Origin: Pararhizobium capsulatum DSM 1112
GTDB taxonomy: Bacteria; Pseudomonadota; Alphaproteobacteria; Rhizobiales; Rhizobiaceae
Assembly: GCF_030814475.1 (NCBI RefSeq)
Contig: NZ_JAUSVF010000006.1
Span: 60,232-124,231 of the forward strand
Length of the DNA stretch: 64,000 bases
Direction: 5' to 3'
The notes beneath the pieces are model-generated. The model made no database searches. It was given only the letters and a program-made list of their open reading frames with translations, and was not told the DNA's origin. Position 1 is the stretch's first letter; each line of letters opens with the position of its first letter. This document shows, piece by piece, positions 25,167 to 33,143 of the stretch. The position numbers and the translations under genes are program-made.

Positions 25167-25488
25167 TTGGCTCTTGCTGTCTGGATATATCGGACCAAGT
25201 GAGCCCTCGGCCGTTTCATCGAGGACGGCAAGAAGGGCGTATGCCGCGGACATCGAACACGGATGATCGTGGAGCAATGTGATAACAAAATATTAACCAT
25301 ACCAACCCACAATTTCCCCGAGCTTGGCTGTCGACGCCCCCAAGTGGCTTGAATGCCCCCAATCCCTCTCGCGACTTCGTGAAAGGGCCTTCCTCGATGA
25401 GGTAATCAGCCAAATCGAAACTTGTTGCCGCACGATAGGCACAAATTTCCCATGGTGCCTCGCAACACCGATCGGACGAGGTGCAATA
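25167..25488. other. no gene seen
   Basis: Apart from the continued frame of the micropeptide up to about 25202, nothing is recognised on either strand. Confidence 0.4.
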
Positions 25489-25605
25489 ATGAGGTATGAT
25501 TGGACAGGAAAGAAGGCGCAAAGCCAGATTGAAAACCGCTTGCTTATGGTCAGCGTATTTTCAATTTTAATTCTCTGTATCTATATTCTCAAATTCTGGT
25601 TTTAA
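25489..25605 (+). CDS. 38-aa membrane micropeptide
   Basis: MRYDWTGKKAQSQIENRLLM followed by one strong hydrophobic helix (VSVFSILILCIYILKFWF) ending the protein: a tail-anchored layout. GAGG is about 7 nt before the ATG. Local sequence is AT-rich compared with the neighbourhood. Confidence 0.45.
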   Translation: MRYDWTGKKAQSQIENRLLMVSVFSILILCIYILKFWF

Positions 25606-25834
25606 GCGGCCCCACGTTTACGAACGGAAATGTAAATTCTCCCATGCTAGAGCGCATTTCACGTTGTCCTAGCCGGATCGATTGCCATAACAATCGGGCT
25701 AGTGGTTGTTATTGTTTGGGGAAATGGAGACGGTGCGGGGATGCCGCCATCCACACACGGAATGATAAACGCGCAGGCGAATTGATGGTGTCGCCTCGCT
25801 GCGACGCCGATGGCAATGCGATGCCCACACGACC

Positions 25835-25860
25835 CTGGGCCTGCGGGACCGTGCCCTGGC
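25835..25860 (+). pseudogene. short repC-derived relic
   Basis: The 26 bp at 25835-25860 are identical to the repC segment at 10670-10695 that encodes LGLRDRALA, with weaker similarity just upstream (GATGCCCACACGA against GACGCCCGCACCA-like sequence). Outside this the match is lost. It looks like a scrap of another repC gene. Confidence 0.45.
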
Positions 25861-26004
25861 AGTCGCTCTACTTAGCCCGTGGGTGATCCACTTTATCAGG
25901 TGCAGTACAAACGCGCGGCGACGATCCGTACTCATCATGTTCTCCGCTTCAGTTCCATGAAAAGTCTCATCGAAACGCCCCGTGTTCTTCACTGCATGGT
26001 GCGA

Positions 26005-26068
26005 GGCCCTCGCTACGAAGCGGGGGCCCTATTGTTTCTCCTCGCCATAGTTGGCCACTGAATGCCCC
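26005..26068 (+). terminator. recurring hairpin element R4 (inverted orientation)
   Basis: A 9-bp stem (GGCCCTCGC with GCGGGGGCC, one T-G pair) around TACGAA, followed by CTATTGTTT and a GGCCACTGA part comparable with GGTCGCTGA of R1 and R2. It is the only copy facing the plus direction. Confidence 0.5.
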
Positions 26069-26374
26069 TTGCATCTCCACTCGGTGACGTACAGGCCTCA
26101 CGCTCGCATTCGAGATGCATCGGCGAGATGCATCGGCCCATTTCAACGGCACGAACAGTACCGCGACCGTCTCCTGCTCCGATACTTCCGGCAAGAAAGC
26201 GAGGCGTTGGCACTAAAGAGGGTAATCCCCTCCTTTCTTCGCCGCTGACCGGCCGCCAGTCGCGATAGGGTAGCGAACTGTTGGCTCCAGATTGTCGGTA
26301 TGGCTGACGACGCGCTGTACCCGTCGGGGTCAACCAACAACAGGCGCTCGAAGGGGTCCGGCTATCGGCCGCAA

Positions 26375-26629
26375 CTATCGGCAAGGTGCCTCGAACCGGC
26401 GACCATAGCGATCGCGGTAAATGCAATAGCCCCGGTGTTCCTGGGAGTGGCCAACAAGTGCGCCGACAACACCACCAGCCACCGCGCCAATAGCCGCGCC
26501 TTCCCAGCTATTGCTGACAGCGCCGCCAATGATTGCGCCGGAGCCTGCACCGATTGCGGTGCCTCGTTCTGTTTGCGTGCATGACGAGAGAATCCCAATC
26601 ATTCCAACCGCAATGATAAGCTTTTTCAT
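26375..26629 (-). CDS. glycine-zipper lipoprotein (17-kDa antigen/YMGG-like)
   Basis: An 84-aa protein with a lipoprotein signal (MKKLIIAVGMIGILSSCTQ; lipobox LSSC, cysteine at position 17) and a glycine zipper (GTAIGAGSGAIIGGAVSN and AAIGAVAGGVVGALVGH) forming a hairpin that inserts in the outer membrane. The tail CIYRDRYGRRFEAPC has two cysteines. The start at 26629 has TTGGAAG upstream and gives the proper signal; the longer in-frame ORF is rejected. Confidence 0.85.
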   Translation of the reverse strand: MKKLIIAVGMIGILSSCTQTERGTAIGAGSGAIIGGAVSNSWEGAAIGAVAGGVVGALVGHSQEHRGYCIYRDRYGRRFEAPCR

Positions 26630-26835
26630 ACTTCCAACCCTTTGACCTTTGCATGATCTCAACCCGGCACAGCATCTGCGCAATGGGTGACATTGTCGAT
26701 AGTGCCACAGGATCGATGCGAGTTGGTTCAGGGTTTGGGTGTCGACTCATGTGCATCGTCGGTTTCTTGTCCAATCCCGTGAGACAGGACGCGATAGGCG
26801 CGGGGTTCTGCGTGCGCGCCAATCCCGCCTATGCC

Positions 26836-27090
26836 CTAAAAACCGAAAATTCGACGAAGGAACGTTCGTTCTGGGGAGGATGGTTGAAGCGCCGCCAACG
26901 CAGCTTTCAACGACGACAGCCTTTTGGCGATCTGGTGGTGTTCCAAGCTGGTCGCGAAATTGTGGAGCAGCCGATCAATGTCGGCACATTCCAACTGCGA
27001 TTGCACCATAGCAAACCGCCTGCTGATCTGCCATCCGTCGCCAAGCTTTTCCTTCGATATCGATGCCAACGGCCTATCAGGAAACGCCAT
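26836..27090 (-). CDS. hypothetical protein
   Basis: An 84-aa protein starting MAFPDRPLASISKEKLGDGW after GGGAGTGGG. It is mostly helical (ECADIDRLLHNFATSLEHHQIAKRL) and has no recognised family. The start was chosen for the ribosome-binding site; a longer frame to 27267 exists. Coding status is uncertain. Confidence 0.4.
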   Translation of the reverse strand: MAFPDRPLASISKEKLGDGWQISRRFAMVQSQLECADIDRLLHNFATSLEHHQIAKRLSSLKAALAALQPSSPERTFLRRIFGF

Positions 27091-27788
27091 TTCACCCACT
27101 CCCAAGGTTGACCCGTGCCAGTCCTCAAAAACGCACGACGTGAAAGGTTCGCGCAGGCGGTCGCCAAAGGCAAGACCGGTGAAGAGGGTTATGTCGAGGA
27201 AGCATCGGGGCAACGCCACCTGGATGGAAGGAGGATCCGCGATACCACGCGGTGCCTTGATCTCCATGGCAATCGCGCCAGCAAGGGGGCGTTGACGGTT
27301 TGTTATGCAATTGCGTGTGACAACAGATCAGGCGCGAAAGTTCTGCGGTGGCGCCTGCCGATGTGGCTGCCGGATGTGACGGCTGCCAGCCCGGTTTTTC
27401 GGGCCTCTGCCCGCTCAAAAACGCCCGTTGCTCTCTAATGAGAGAAACGAGCGATAAGCCAACATTATCGGTCGTTATGTGGTGGAGACGGGCGGTGCGT
27501 TTAAACCACTATTGATGGTCCTAACTGCACAGAAGTGATACGCTTAGTGGCCGCAGCATTGTATTTCTGCCTCGGACTATTAGGCTCTTCAACGGATCGT
27601 TTAGTGGGCACATGTTGGGTCGGTGAGATCGATCGAGCCAATGTCCGCCTAGGCACCTACCACAAGCCGGCCGATGTCGCGTCGGCCGAGCGTATTGGCC
27701 GCCGATCGTGGCTTTTCCTGCGCCTTGACGGAGGCTCGCACGGAACAGCTGATTTGCCGATTGGGCGAGGTTCAGCTGGGCGCGCAAC
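27091..27788. other. no gene seen
   Basis: Frames on both strands are short or without start signals. A minus frame near 27640-27800 (RAQLNLAQSANQLFRASLR) faintly recalls the C terminus of outer-membrane efflux proteins but cannot be supported. Confidence 0.4.
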
Positions 27789-28155
27789 CTGTTCCGCCTT
27801 CTGCATGACGACAGTGGCGTCGGGGAAAAGCCTGACGTTTCCAATATGGTCGCCATGAGTATGCGATACAAGGACGAAGTTCACGTCTTCAGGCTTCAGT
27901 CCGATCTCGGCGAGTTGCGAGGTGATGGTCCTCTCGAGATGATAGACGATGAGTTTCGGCAACGTGGACCAGTCTGCCAGATTATTCACGGTGTCGTCGG
28001 GTACCCCAGTGTCCCAGAGGAGAATATCAGAGCCATGGCGAATGAGGTAGCAAGTCGATGAAAACTCGATAGGCTTGCCAATATTTCCCCCCGGCGTCCA
28101 TACCGACTCGTCGTTGGCTTTGGAGTGTCCGCAGTCCACCGATAAAGACGGTCAT
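27789..28155 (-). pseudogene. metallo-beta-lactamase-fold lactonase-like hydrolase, truncated
   Basis: The start MTVFI (ATG 28155) is in a different frame from the continuation DCGHSKANDESVWTPGGNIGKPIEF, implying a one-base frameshift near 28139. The body has CYLIRHGSDILLWDTGVPD and the metal-binding motif SHTHGDHIGN typical of N-acyl-homoserine-lactone lactonases and relatives. After VVMQKAEQ (27789) the similarity ends; the second half with the remaining metal ligands is missing. It cannot be active. Confidence 0.75.
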
Positions 28156-28315
28156 TTGTCGCAGGACTGGTCGCTCATCGGCAATGGTTATCGCGTCGCC
28201 TGACGGGTGCCTTGAACCGCGCTTACTATGCCTACGACGCTCAGAAAGTAGAATCGGGAAATCATGTTCAACATCCTGGGCGGATGTTTGCCATCGGCGC
28301 CGCTAGGTTTGTTCG

Positions 28316-29152
28316 CTACCTTGAGAGCTGACCTAGGTGGTACCCGAGACGATTTTCGATATCGCCGGGTTTGTGAAACCCCTGGTCCATTAAGGCCTTG
28401 ATGCCCTCTTGCGCCGCAGGCCGGCCGAGAGACGCGATGCACGCGTCCCACCCGGCTCCAAGTTCGACCTCCGGCGCCAAACTTGTGTTGACGAGTCGCT
28501 TAGTGTTCGCGATCGCCCACTTGTCGAATTTGGCGATGCGGAGCGCAAACGCGTTGACATAAGCGTCAAGTTCCGCATCGGGTATGGCGCGATTCACGTA
28601 TCCCATGGCTTCTGCCCGCTCTGCGGTGAGGTCTTCCGAACCCAGGAGCACCTCCAGAGCGCGGTTCCTGCCGATAAGCTGGGGCAGACGAGCCATTGGA
28701 CCGCCTCCCGCGACCATCCCGACACCGACCTCCCACTGCGAGATAATCGCTCTTTCAAAACTGGCGAAGGCCATGTCGCAGGCCAGTGTGATCTCGCTAC
28801 CGTTCCCTGTGGCGCGACCGCGGATCAATGCGATCGATACAACGGGAGCGCGAGGGAGGCGAACTAGAAAATCAGGCCATGGCGGCAGTCCGGTGGGACC
28901 AGCCGGCAAGGAAGTGATCTCTTCGATCGGTGTCAGAAAATCCGAATGGTTGAGGAAAAAATGATCGACCGCGCTGTCGAAGACCACGACCTTGACGTCC
29001 TTGTCCGTTTCCAGAGCAGCGATGACCTCTTGAAACTGCTGCACCATCGCGGCGCCCATGACGTTGATGGGCGGATTGTCGATTGTCACGCGCCAGTAAG
29101 CCGGGGATAGCTTGGTTGTGCGGAGTTGCGGAGTTTTGATCGTCGCGCTCAC
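28316..29152 (-). CDS. enoyl-CoA hydratase/isomerase (crotonase) family protein
   Basis: A 278-aa crotonase-fold protein: YWRVTIDNPPINVMG at the first strand, VVVFDSAVDHFFLNH, SIALIRGRATGNGSEITLACD (oxyanion-hole region), and GRNRALEVLLGSEDLTAERAEAMGYVNR. The start is GTG 29152, with AAGGA 9 nt upstream; the frame is open further but without signals. It resembles the crotonase at 51731 (shared PAYWRVT-/PSYWRVT, GPTGL-P-PD-LVR, RGRATG). The usual catalytic glutamates are not clearly placed, so the reaction is unknown. An inverted repeat lies upstream at 29274. Confidence 0.85.
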   Translation of the reverse strand: MSATIKTPQLRTTKLSPAYWRVTIDNPPINVMGAAMVQQFQEVIAALETDKDVKVVVFDSAVDHFFLNHSDFLTPIEEITSLPAGPTGLPPWPDFLVRLPRAPVVSIALIRGRATGNGSEITLACDMAFASFERAIISQWEVGVGMVAGGGPMARLPQLIGRNRALEVLLGSEDLTAERAEAMGYVNRAIPDAELDAYVNAFALRIAKFDKWAIANTKRLVNTSLAPEVELGAGWDACIASLGRPAAQEGIKALMDQGFHKPGDIENRLGYHLGQLSR

Positions 29153-29273
29153 TGTGATTGTCCTTGTTATCGCAAACAGTAGAACTCCAACTTGAATGTT
29201 CGGCCATGATTTCACTATCGAACAATGGTATCGCTTGGACCTCGACAATCGCTCTGCGACGCGAAAACCGACA

Positions 29274-29287
29274 CCATTGGACAATGG
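29274..29287. promoter_or_regulatory. inverted repeat upstream of the crotonase gene
   Basis: CCATTG-GA-CAATGG, a perfect 6-2-6 palindrome 122 bp before the GTG start. It is a plausible operator. A related motif (CCAAT-GGT-ATTGG) is found before the histidine kinase gene at 42396. Confidence 0.45.
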
Positions 29288-29306
29288 GTTTTCGCTTGCA
29301 ACTGAC

Positions 29307-29798
29307 CTACGATTCCGCGTTGCCGGCCAGCCACACGGCGAGGCCGTCCAGCGTCTGCAGCCCGTATTCGACCGCACCGAAGCCGATGACCTCTTGACGC
29401 CGCTTAGCGCTGGGGTGGAGCTGGCGCATGGTCAGCACAGTCTTGCCGTCGGCCTGTTCATCAAAGGTCACCGTGACGCGGAAACGGTCGGGATCGTCAG
29501 GATCACGCGTGCCATAGTCCATGACGATCCTCTCGTTCGGCACGATCTGCAGAAAGCGCATGAGGTTTGGAAAGCGCTGCTGCTGGCCCTCGAATATGCC
29601 CACCATATCGAACCGCCAGACCCCGCCCTCGCGAATATCGGCTTCGTGGGTCTCGATACTGAGGCCGGCCGGGCCGTACCATTCGGAAAGTGCCTTGGGG
29701 TCCATCCACGCGGCAAAGACCTTCTCGCGTCGATGGTTGAGCAGCTTCACCAGCACGATTTCGCGGTCAAGCGACCATGTCTCAAACAGGTTTGCCAT
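29307..29798 (-). CDS. SRPBCC/AHSA1-domain protein
   Basis: A 163-aa protein of the START-like superfamily: RREKVFAAWMDPKALSEWYGP near the N terminus, GGVWRFDMVG and a final helix EYGLQTLDGLAVWLAG. Members bind hydrophobic ligands or modulate Hsp90; partners of ArsR regulators like this one have no fixed reaction. ATG 29798 is used; ATG 29810 is possible. Both lie inside the 3' end of the ArsR gene, so the pair is one coupled unit. Confidence 0.85.
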   Translation of the reverse strand: MANLFETWSLDREIVLVKLLNHRREKVFAAWMDPKALSEWYGPAGLSIETHEADIREGGVWRFDMVGIFEGQQQRFPNLMRFLQIVPNERIVMDYGTRDPDDPDRFRVTVTFDEQADGKTVLTMRQLHPSAKRRQEVIGFGAVEYGLQTLDGLAVWLAGNAES

Positions 29799-30135
29799 AT
29801 CCTTCGTCATCCTCTTCGGTTTTGTCCAGGTAGGTTTCCAGTCGACCCAACCGCTCGGCCCAGCGCCGGCGCTCTTCCATCCAGTCCGCCGCCTCATCGA
29901 AGCGCGCCTGCACCAACCGGCACCATCGGCTGCGCCCGCGCTTCTCGCTTGCGATCAACCCGCAATCTTCCAGTACCTTGAGATGCTGGGCGAAGGAGGG
30001 CAGGGCCATGTCGAAAGGCTCGGCGAGGGTGCTGACGGGCAACTCGCCCTCGACCAGCCGCGACACCACAGCGCGGCGGGTCGGGTCGCTGAGAGCGTGA
30101 AAGGCGAGGTCGAGCGGATTTGAATGGTAAGGCAT
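29782..30135 (-). CDS. ArsR/SmtB-family transcriptional regulator
   Basis: A 117-aa winged-helix repressor: HALSDPTRRAVVSRLVEGELPVSTLAEPFDMALPSFAQHLKVLEDCGLIASEKRGRSRWCRL is the complete helix-turn-helix and wing. The metal-binding cysteine pair of arsenic-type members is absent, as in the subgroup paired with AHSA1 proteins. It overlaps the SRPBCC gene. Two near-palindromic sites upstream (30178 and 30212) are its likely operators. Confidence 0.9.
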   Translation of the reverse strand: MPYHSNPLDLAFHALSDPTRRAVVSRLVEGELPVSTLAEPFDMALPSFAQHLKVLEDCGLIASEKRGRSRWCRLVQARFDEAADWMEERRRWAERLGRLETYLDKTEEDDEGYGKPV

Positions 30136-30177
30136 GTGCGTCCGTAAAGTGGGCGGGTGCGACCGTCAAGACTAAAA

Positions 30178-30191
30178 AAGGCACTTGCCTT
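30178..30191. promoter_or_regulatory. ArsR-type operator 1
   Basis: AAGGCA-CT-TGCCTT, a perfect 6-2-6 palindrome 43 bp upstream of the ArsR start codon. A related site follows 34 bp further at 30212. Confidence 0.6.
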
Positions 30192-30211
30192 AGTATGGGG
30201 CTACGAATATA

Positions 30212-30225
30212 AAGGCACCTACCTT
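30212..30225. promoter_or_regulatory. ArsR-type operator 2, adjoining the IS
   Basis: AAGGCA-CC-TACCTT, the same palindrome with one mismatch. The insertion sequence begins 3 bp after it, and its last bases form part of the 5-bp target duplication CTTAG. Confidence 0.55.
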
Positions 30226-30227
30226 AG

Positions 30228-31802
30228 CTCGACTTTGTACAAAATTCTTTGGGAATTTGAGTTGGTTGGCGGCGCTGACAGGCTGCGTCCGGCCGGCTTA
30301 TGGTGCATACCAGCGCACGCATTTTCTATCATCTGAATTGGGTGAATCAATTTGCCGCAGTCTCTTTGCCTTGCCTGTTTCGTCTGAGCGGATTCGAACC
30401 GATGGATGACCGATCATAATGAGAACTGCGTCGGGTCGAGTGATCCTGTTCCGCACATCCTTCGCCAGTGGCTGTCGTCGTTTCGTCCCTGGTTCACGGC
30501 ACCCAGCTGGGAGCATCTGCTGGTCCTGGTGATGGGCGCGATCCTGTCTCCAGGCAAACGAACAGTATCGTCGTGTTTGCGGATCACCGGCCGCGCCGAG
30601 GCCGGCAATTTTTCCCTCTACCATCAGCTGCTTAATCGCGCGCGTTGGAACCCGCGCACACTGGCTTCGCGGCTGCTATCGGTTGTTGTCGCCCGCCTCG
30701 TACCTGCTGGCCCTGTCATTATCGGCATGGACGACACCATCGAACGCCGATGGGGACCAAAGATTGCCGCCCGCGGCATCTATCGCGATCCGGTGCGCTC
30801 CAGTCACGGTCACTTCGTCAAAGCCAGCGGCTTGCGCTGGCTGAGCTTCATGGTTCTTGCCCCAGTCCCATGGGCCAAATGCATCAAGGCCCTGCCAGTC
30901 TTGACGCTGTTATGCCCCTCGGAGCGCTACGATAAGAAAAGGGGACGAAAGCATAAACTGCTGACGGATTGGGCAAGGCAGGGCGTGCTGCAGCTCTGCC
31001 GATGGCTACCTGGTCGCGACATCATCTTTGTCGGAGACAGCAGTTTTGCGGTTCACACCCTGGCTGCGGCTCTTCCCCACAAAGCCATCCTCATCACACG
31101 CTTGCGCCTGGATGCAAGTCTGTTTGCTCCACCAGACCAACGGCACGAACACACGCTTGGGAGGCCTGCACAAAAGGGCATGCCACAGCCCAAACTGAAG
31201 ACGATCCTGCACCATCCCAAAACCGTGTGGCAGCGCATTACCGCCTCAAGCTGGTACGGACGAGAAACGAACAAGAGCCTCGATATTACCTCTTCCACCG
31301 GGTTATGGTACCGGCGAGGAACGCCGCCAAAGCTAATTCGCTGGGTGTTGGTCCGAGACCCCTCAGGCCGCCGCGAACCGCAGGCGTTCATGAGCACCAA
31401 TACCGATCTCGAACCAGCTCAGATCATTGCCTACTTCGTTCGGCGCTGGCAAATCGAGGTAACGTTCGCGGAAACACGCGCGCATCTGGGTATCGAAACC
31501 CAGCGCCAATGGAGCGGCAACGCTATCCTGCGCACGACACCTTCGCTTCTTGCCCTCTACAGTCTCGTCACGGTATGGGCCGGTGATGTTCTCAGCCAAA
31601 AAACGCGCCCCTACGCGGCCGCATGGTACAAGAAAACCGATCTGACATTCACAGATGCAATGGCTGCAGTTCGCCTGGTTTTGTGGAGTGACGATCTTTA
31701 TCGACACTCACCGTCAAACCCGGAAATGCATAAAATACCTCCCGGACGGCTTCAGCGCATGGCCCAGGCTCTTTGCTTCGCCGCATAATGTACAAAGTCG
31801 AG
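30228..31802 (+). mobile_element. intact insertion sequence, IS701-like, 1575 bp
   Basis: Ends are inverted repeats CTCGACTTTGTACA and TGTACAAAGTCGAG (14 bp). CTTAG flanks both sides (30223-30227 and 31803-31807), a clean target duplication, so the insertion is recent. One transposase gene fills the element. It separates the ArsR operator region from a reductase gene that was probably divergently transcribed. A degraded relative lies at 56700-58253. The family name is from remembered features of the transposase and is less certain than the boundaries. Confidence 0.88.
30406..31788 (+). CDS. IS transposase (DDE type, IS701-like)
   Basis: A 460-aa transposase. The acidic triad can be placed: GMDDTIERRWG (about residue 107), FVGDSSFAVH (about 208) and RRWQIEVTFAETRAHLG (about 350). 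The protein is full length with no frameshift, and its terminal repeats are intact, so the element may be active. ATG 30406 is the first start in frame; its ribosome-binding site is poor, which is common for transposases. Confidence 0.9.
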   Translation: MTDHNENCVGSSDPVPHILRQWLSSFRPWFTAPSWEHLLVLVMGAILSPGKRTVSSCLRITGRAEAGNFSLYHQLLNRARWNPRTLASRLLSVVVARLVPAGPVIIGMDDTIERRWGPKIAARGIYRDPVRSSHGHFVKASGLRWLSFMVLAPVPWAKCIKALPVLTLLCPSERYDKKRGRKHKLLTDWARQGVLQLCRWLPGRDIIFVGDSSFAVHTLAAALPHKAILITRLRLDASLFAPPDQRHEHTLGRPAQKGMPQPKLKTILHHPKTVWQRITASSWYGRETNKSLDITSSTGLWYRRGTPPKLIRWVLVRDPSGRREPQAFMSTNTDLEPAQIIAYFVRRWQIEVTFAETRAHLGIETQRQWSGNAILRTTPSLLALYSLVTVWAGDVLSQKTRPYAAAWYKKTDLTFTDAMAAVRLVLWSDDLYRHSPSNPEMHKIPPGRLQRMAQALCFAA

Positions 31803-31863
31803 CTTAGGGTTAGCCCCGGGCATTGGGGCGGTTATGGTGCAATCGCACGCAAGGAGGACCCCG

Positions 31864-32505
31864 GTGGTAGTTCGTGTCGATCTCATGATCTCGCTAGATG
31901 GTTTCGCGACAACGACGGACCAGACGCCCGAAGCCCCGTTCGGCGAGGACTGGCCGCGTCTCGTCGGCGCATATGTTGCAACACGAACGTTTCGTGAGCG
32001 CGTGTTCAAGGACACCACGGGAGCAGGGACCACAGGTGTGGACGACGAATACGCGACGGAATATTTCGAGAATGTGGGTGCCGAGATTATGGGCGCTGGA
32101 ATGTTCGGGCTCCACAACTTTCCCGACGATCCGAACTGGCGTGGCTGGTGGGGCGACGAGCCGCCCTTCCAGGTTCCGGTCTTTGTCCTCACCCGCAACC
32201 CACGACCCTCCATAGAGATGGCCGGTGGCACCACTTTCCACTTCCTCAATAGCACACCGGTGGATGCGCTCCAGCAGGCGGTAAGGGTCGCAAATGGCAA
32301 GGATGTGAGGATAGGCGGCGGTCCTACCGTCGTCCGCGACTATCTCAAGGCCGGCCTTGTCGATCGCCTTCATGTTGCTATCACGCCGATTTTGCTCGGG
32401 CGCGGCATCCGCCTGTGGGACGATCTGGGCGGCCTCGAAGCTGGCTACTCAGTTAAAGCCGAAACGGCTGAGAGCGGCACCATCCACGTCACATTCCAAC
32501 GATAG
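31864..32505 (+). CDS. dihydrofolate-reductase-like (RibD C-terminal) protein
   Basis: A 213-aa protein of the RibD/DHFR-like reductase fold: VRVDLMISLDGFATT at the start, GAGMFGLHNF, VFVLTRNPRPSIEMAGGTTFHF and VRIGGGPTVVRDYLKAGLVDRLHVAITPILLGRG, the NADPH-binding core. The start is GTG 31864 with AGGAGG 8 nt upstream. Its upstream region is cut by the insertion sequence, which now lies 62 bp away, so expression may have changed. Substrate unknown; resistance to antifolates is not implied. Confidence 0.85.
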   Translation: MVVRVDLMISLDGFATTTDQTPEAPFGEDWPRLVGAYVATRTFRERVFKDTTGAGTTGVDDEYATEYFENVGAEIMGAGMFGLHNFPDDPNWRGWWGDEPPFQVPVFVLTRNPRPSIEMAGGTTFHFLNSTPVDALQQAVRVANGKDVRIGGGPTVVRDYLKAGLVDRLHVAITPILLGRGIRLWDDLGGLEAGYSVKAETAESGTIHVTFQR

Positions 32506-32603
32506 CCGCTCGCATGGGACGCGATCATGGACTATCCGCAGGGGATCCATGATGTCTGCTTTCCGTGGATCAGCTAGAGTCCAAGTGCCGAGAATTGTAG
32601 ATT

Positions 32604-32897
32604 TCAGCGTTCGTCCAGTTGGCAGATTTTAAGGTGACAAATTCCGTCACGTGTAGGAACGTTCGTTGCTTCGAGCTCCTCGTCAGAACCACACTGGCCG
32701 ACGTTTTCAACATAACGGTCATATAGGGTTAGCCCTGGCGGCATCGTCGACGGAAAGCGGATGACGAGTTCGCCTTCTGTCTTGATGCGTTGCTGGATGA
32801 AAATGCAGGACTCGTTCAATGAATCCACCATATCCACCGCGGCGGCAGGGGCCGCGAGGAAAAGGATAGCGGGCGCAAAATAAGCTAAAGCTCTCAT
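32604..32897 (-). CDS. small secreted cysteine-containing protein
   Basis: A 97-aa protein with a Sec signal peptide (MRALAYFAPAILFLAAPAAAVD, cleavage after AAA) and four cysteines in the mature part (ESCIF, GQCGS, GICHLKIC) that may form two disulfides. GGAG lies 8 nt before the ATG. No family recognised. Confidence 0.7.
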   Translation of the reverse strand: MRALAYFAPAILFLAAPAAAVDMVDSLNESCIFIQQRIKTEGELVIRFPSTMPPGLTLYDRYVENVGQCGSDEELEATNVPTRDGICHLKICQLDER

Positions 32898-33143
32898 TTT
32901 ATAACTCCATTTTCATAGTGTTTCGCTACTGACTTCTCATCGGATGAAGGTACTCCTTACAAATCGGTGCCGGTTGATCTGCGTTGCCGGGCTTTGGGTG
33001 CCCCGTGGGAGATCAGGGTATTACGTCGCGCTTGGACTTACGTGTAGACGTACTATGCCGCCGTCCCATTTTGCTTCTACCTTCCGTGCAGCCTCCGCGA
33101 CCAAGTCTTAGCGGCTCGCTAACAACTTGGAAAAAGCTACTAT

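Larger units (their letters stand above)
25606..26374. other. relic region with a repC fragment and hairpin R4
   Basis: No intact gene. A 26-bp exact match to repC lies at 25835-25860 and the inverted hairpin element R4 at 26005. Frames here are interrupted or lack starts. Confidence 0.5.

Noticed and set aside
27640..27800. Outer-membrane efflux protein fragment
   Set aside because: Only about 20 residues look similar, and by impression; too weak to call.
30383..30400. tRNA-like GATTCGAACC inside the IS left end (also near 56862)
   Set aside because: The motif recurs at the same place in both IS copies, so it belongs to the element and not to a tRNA gene.
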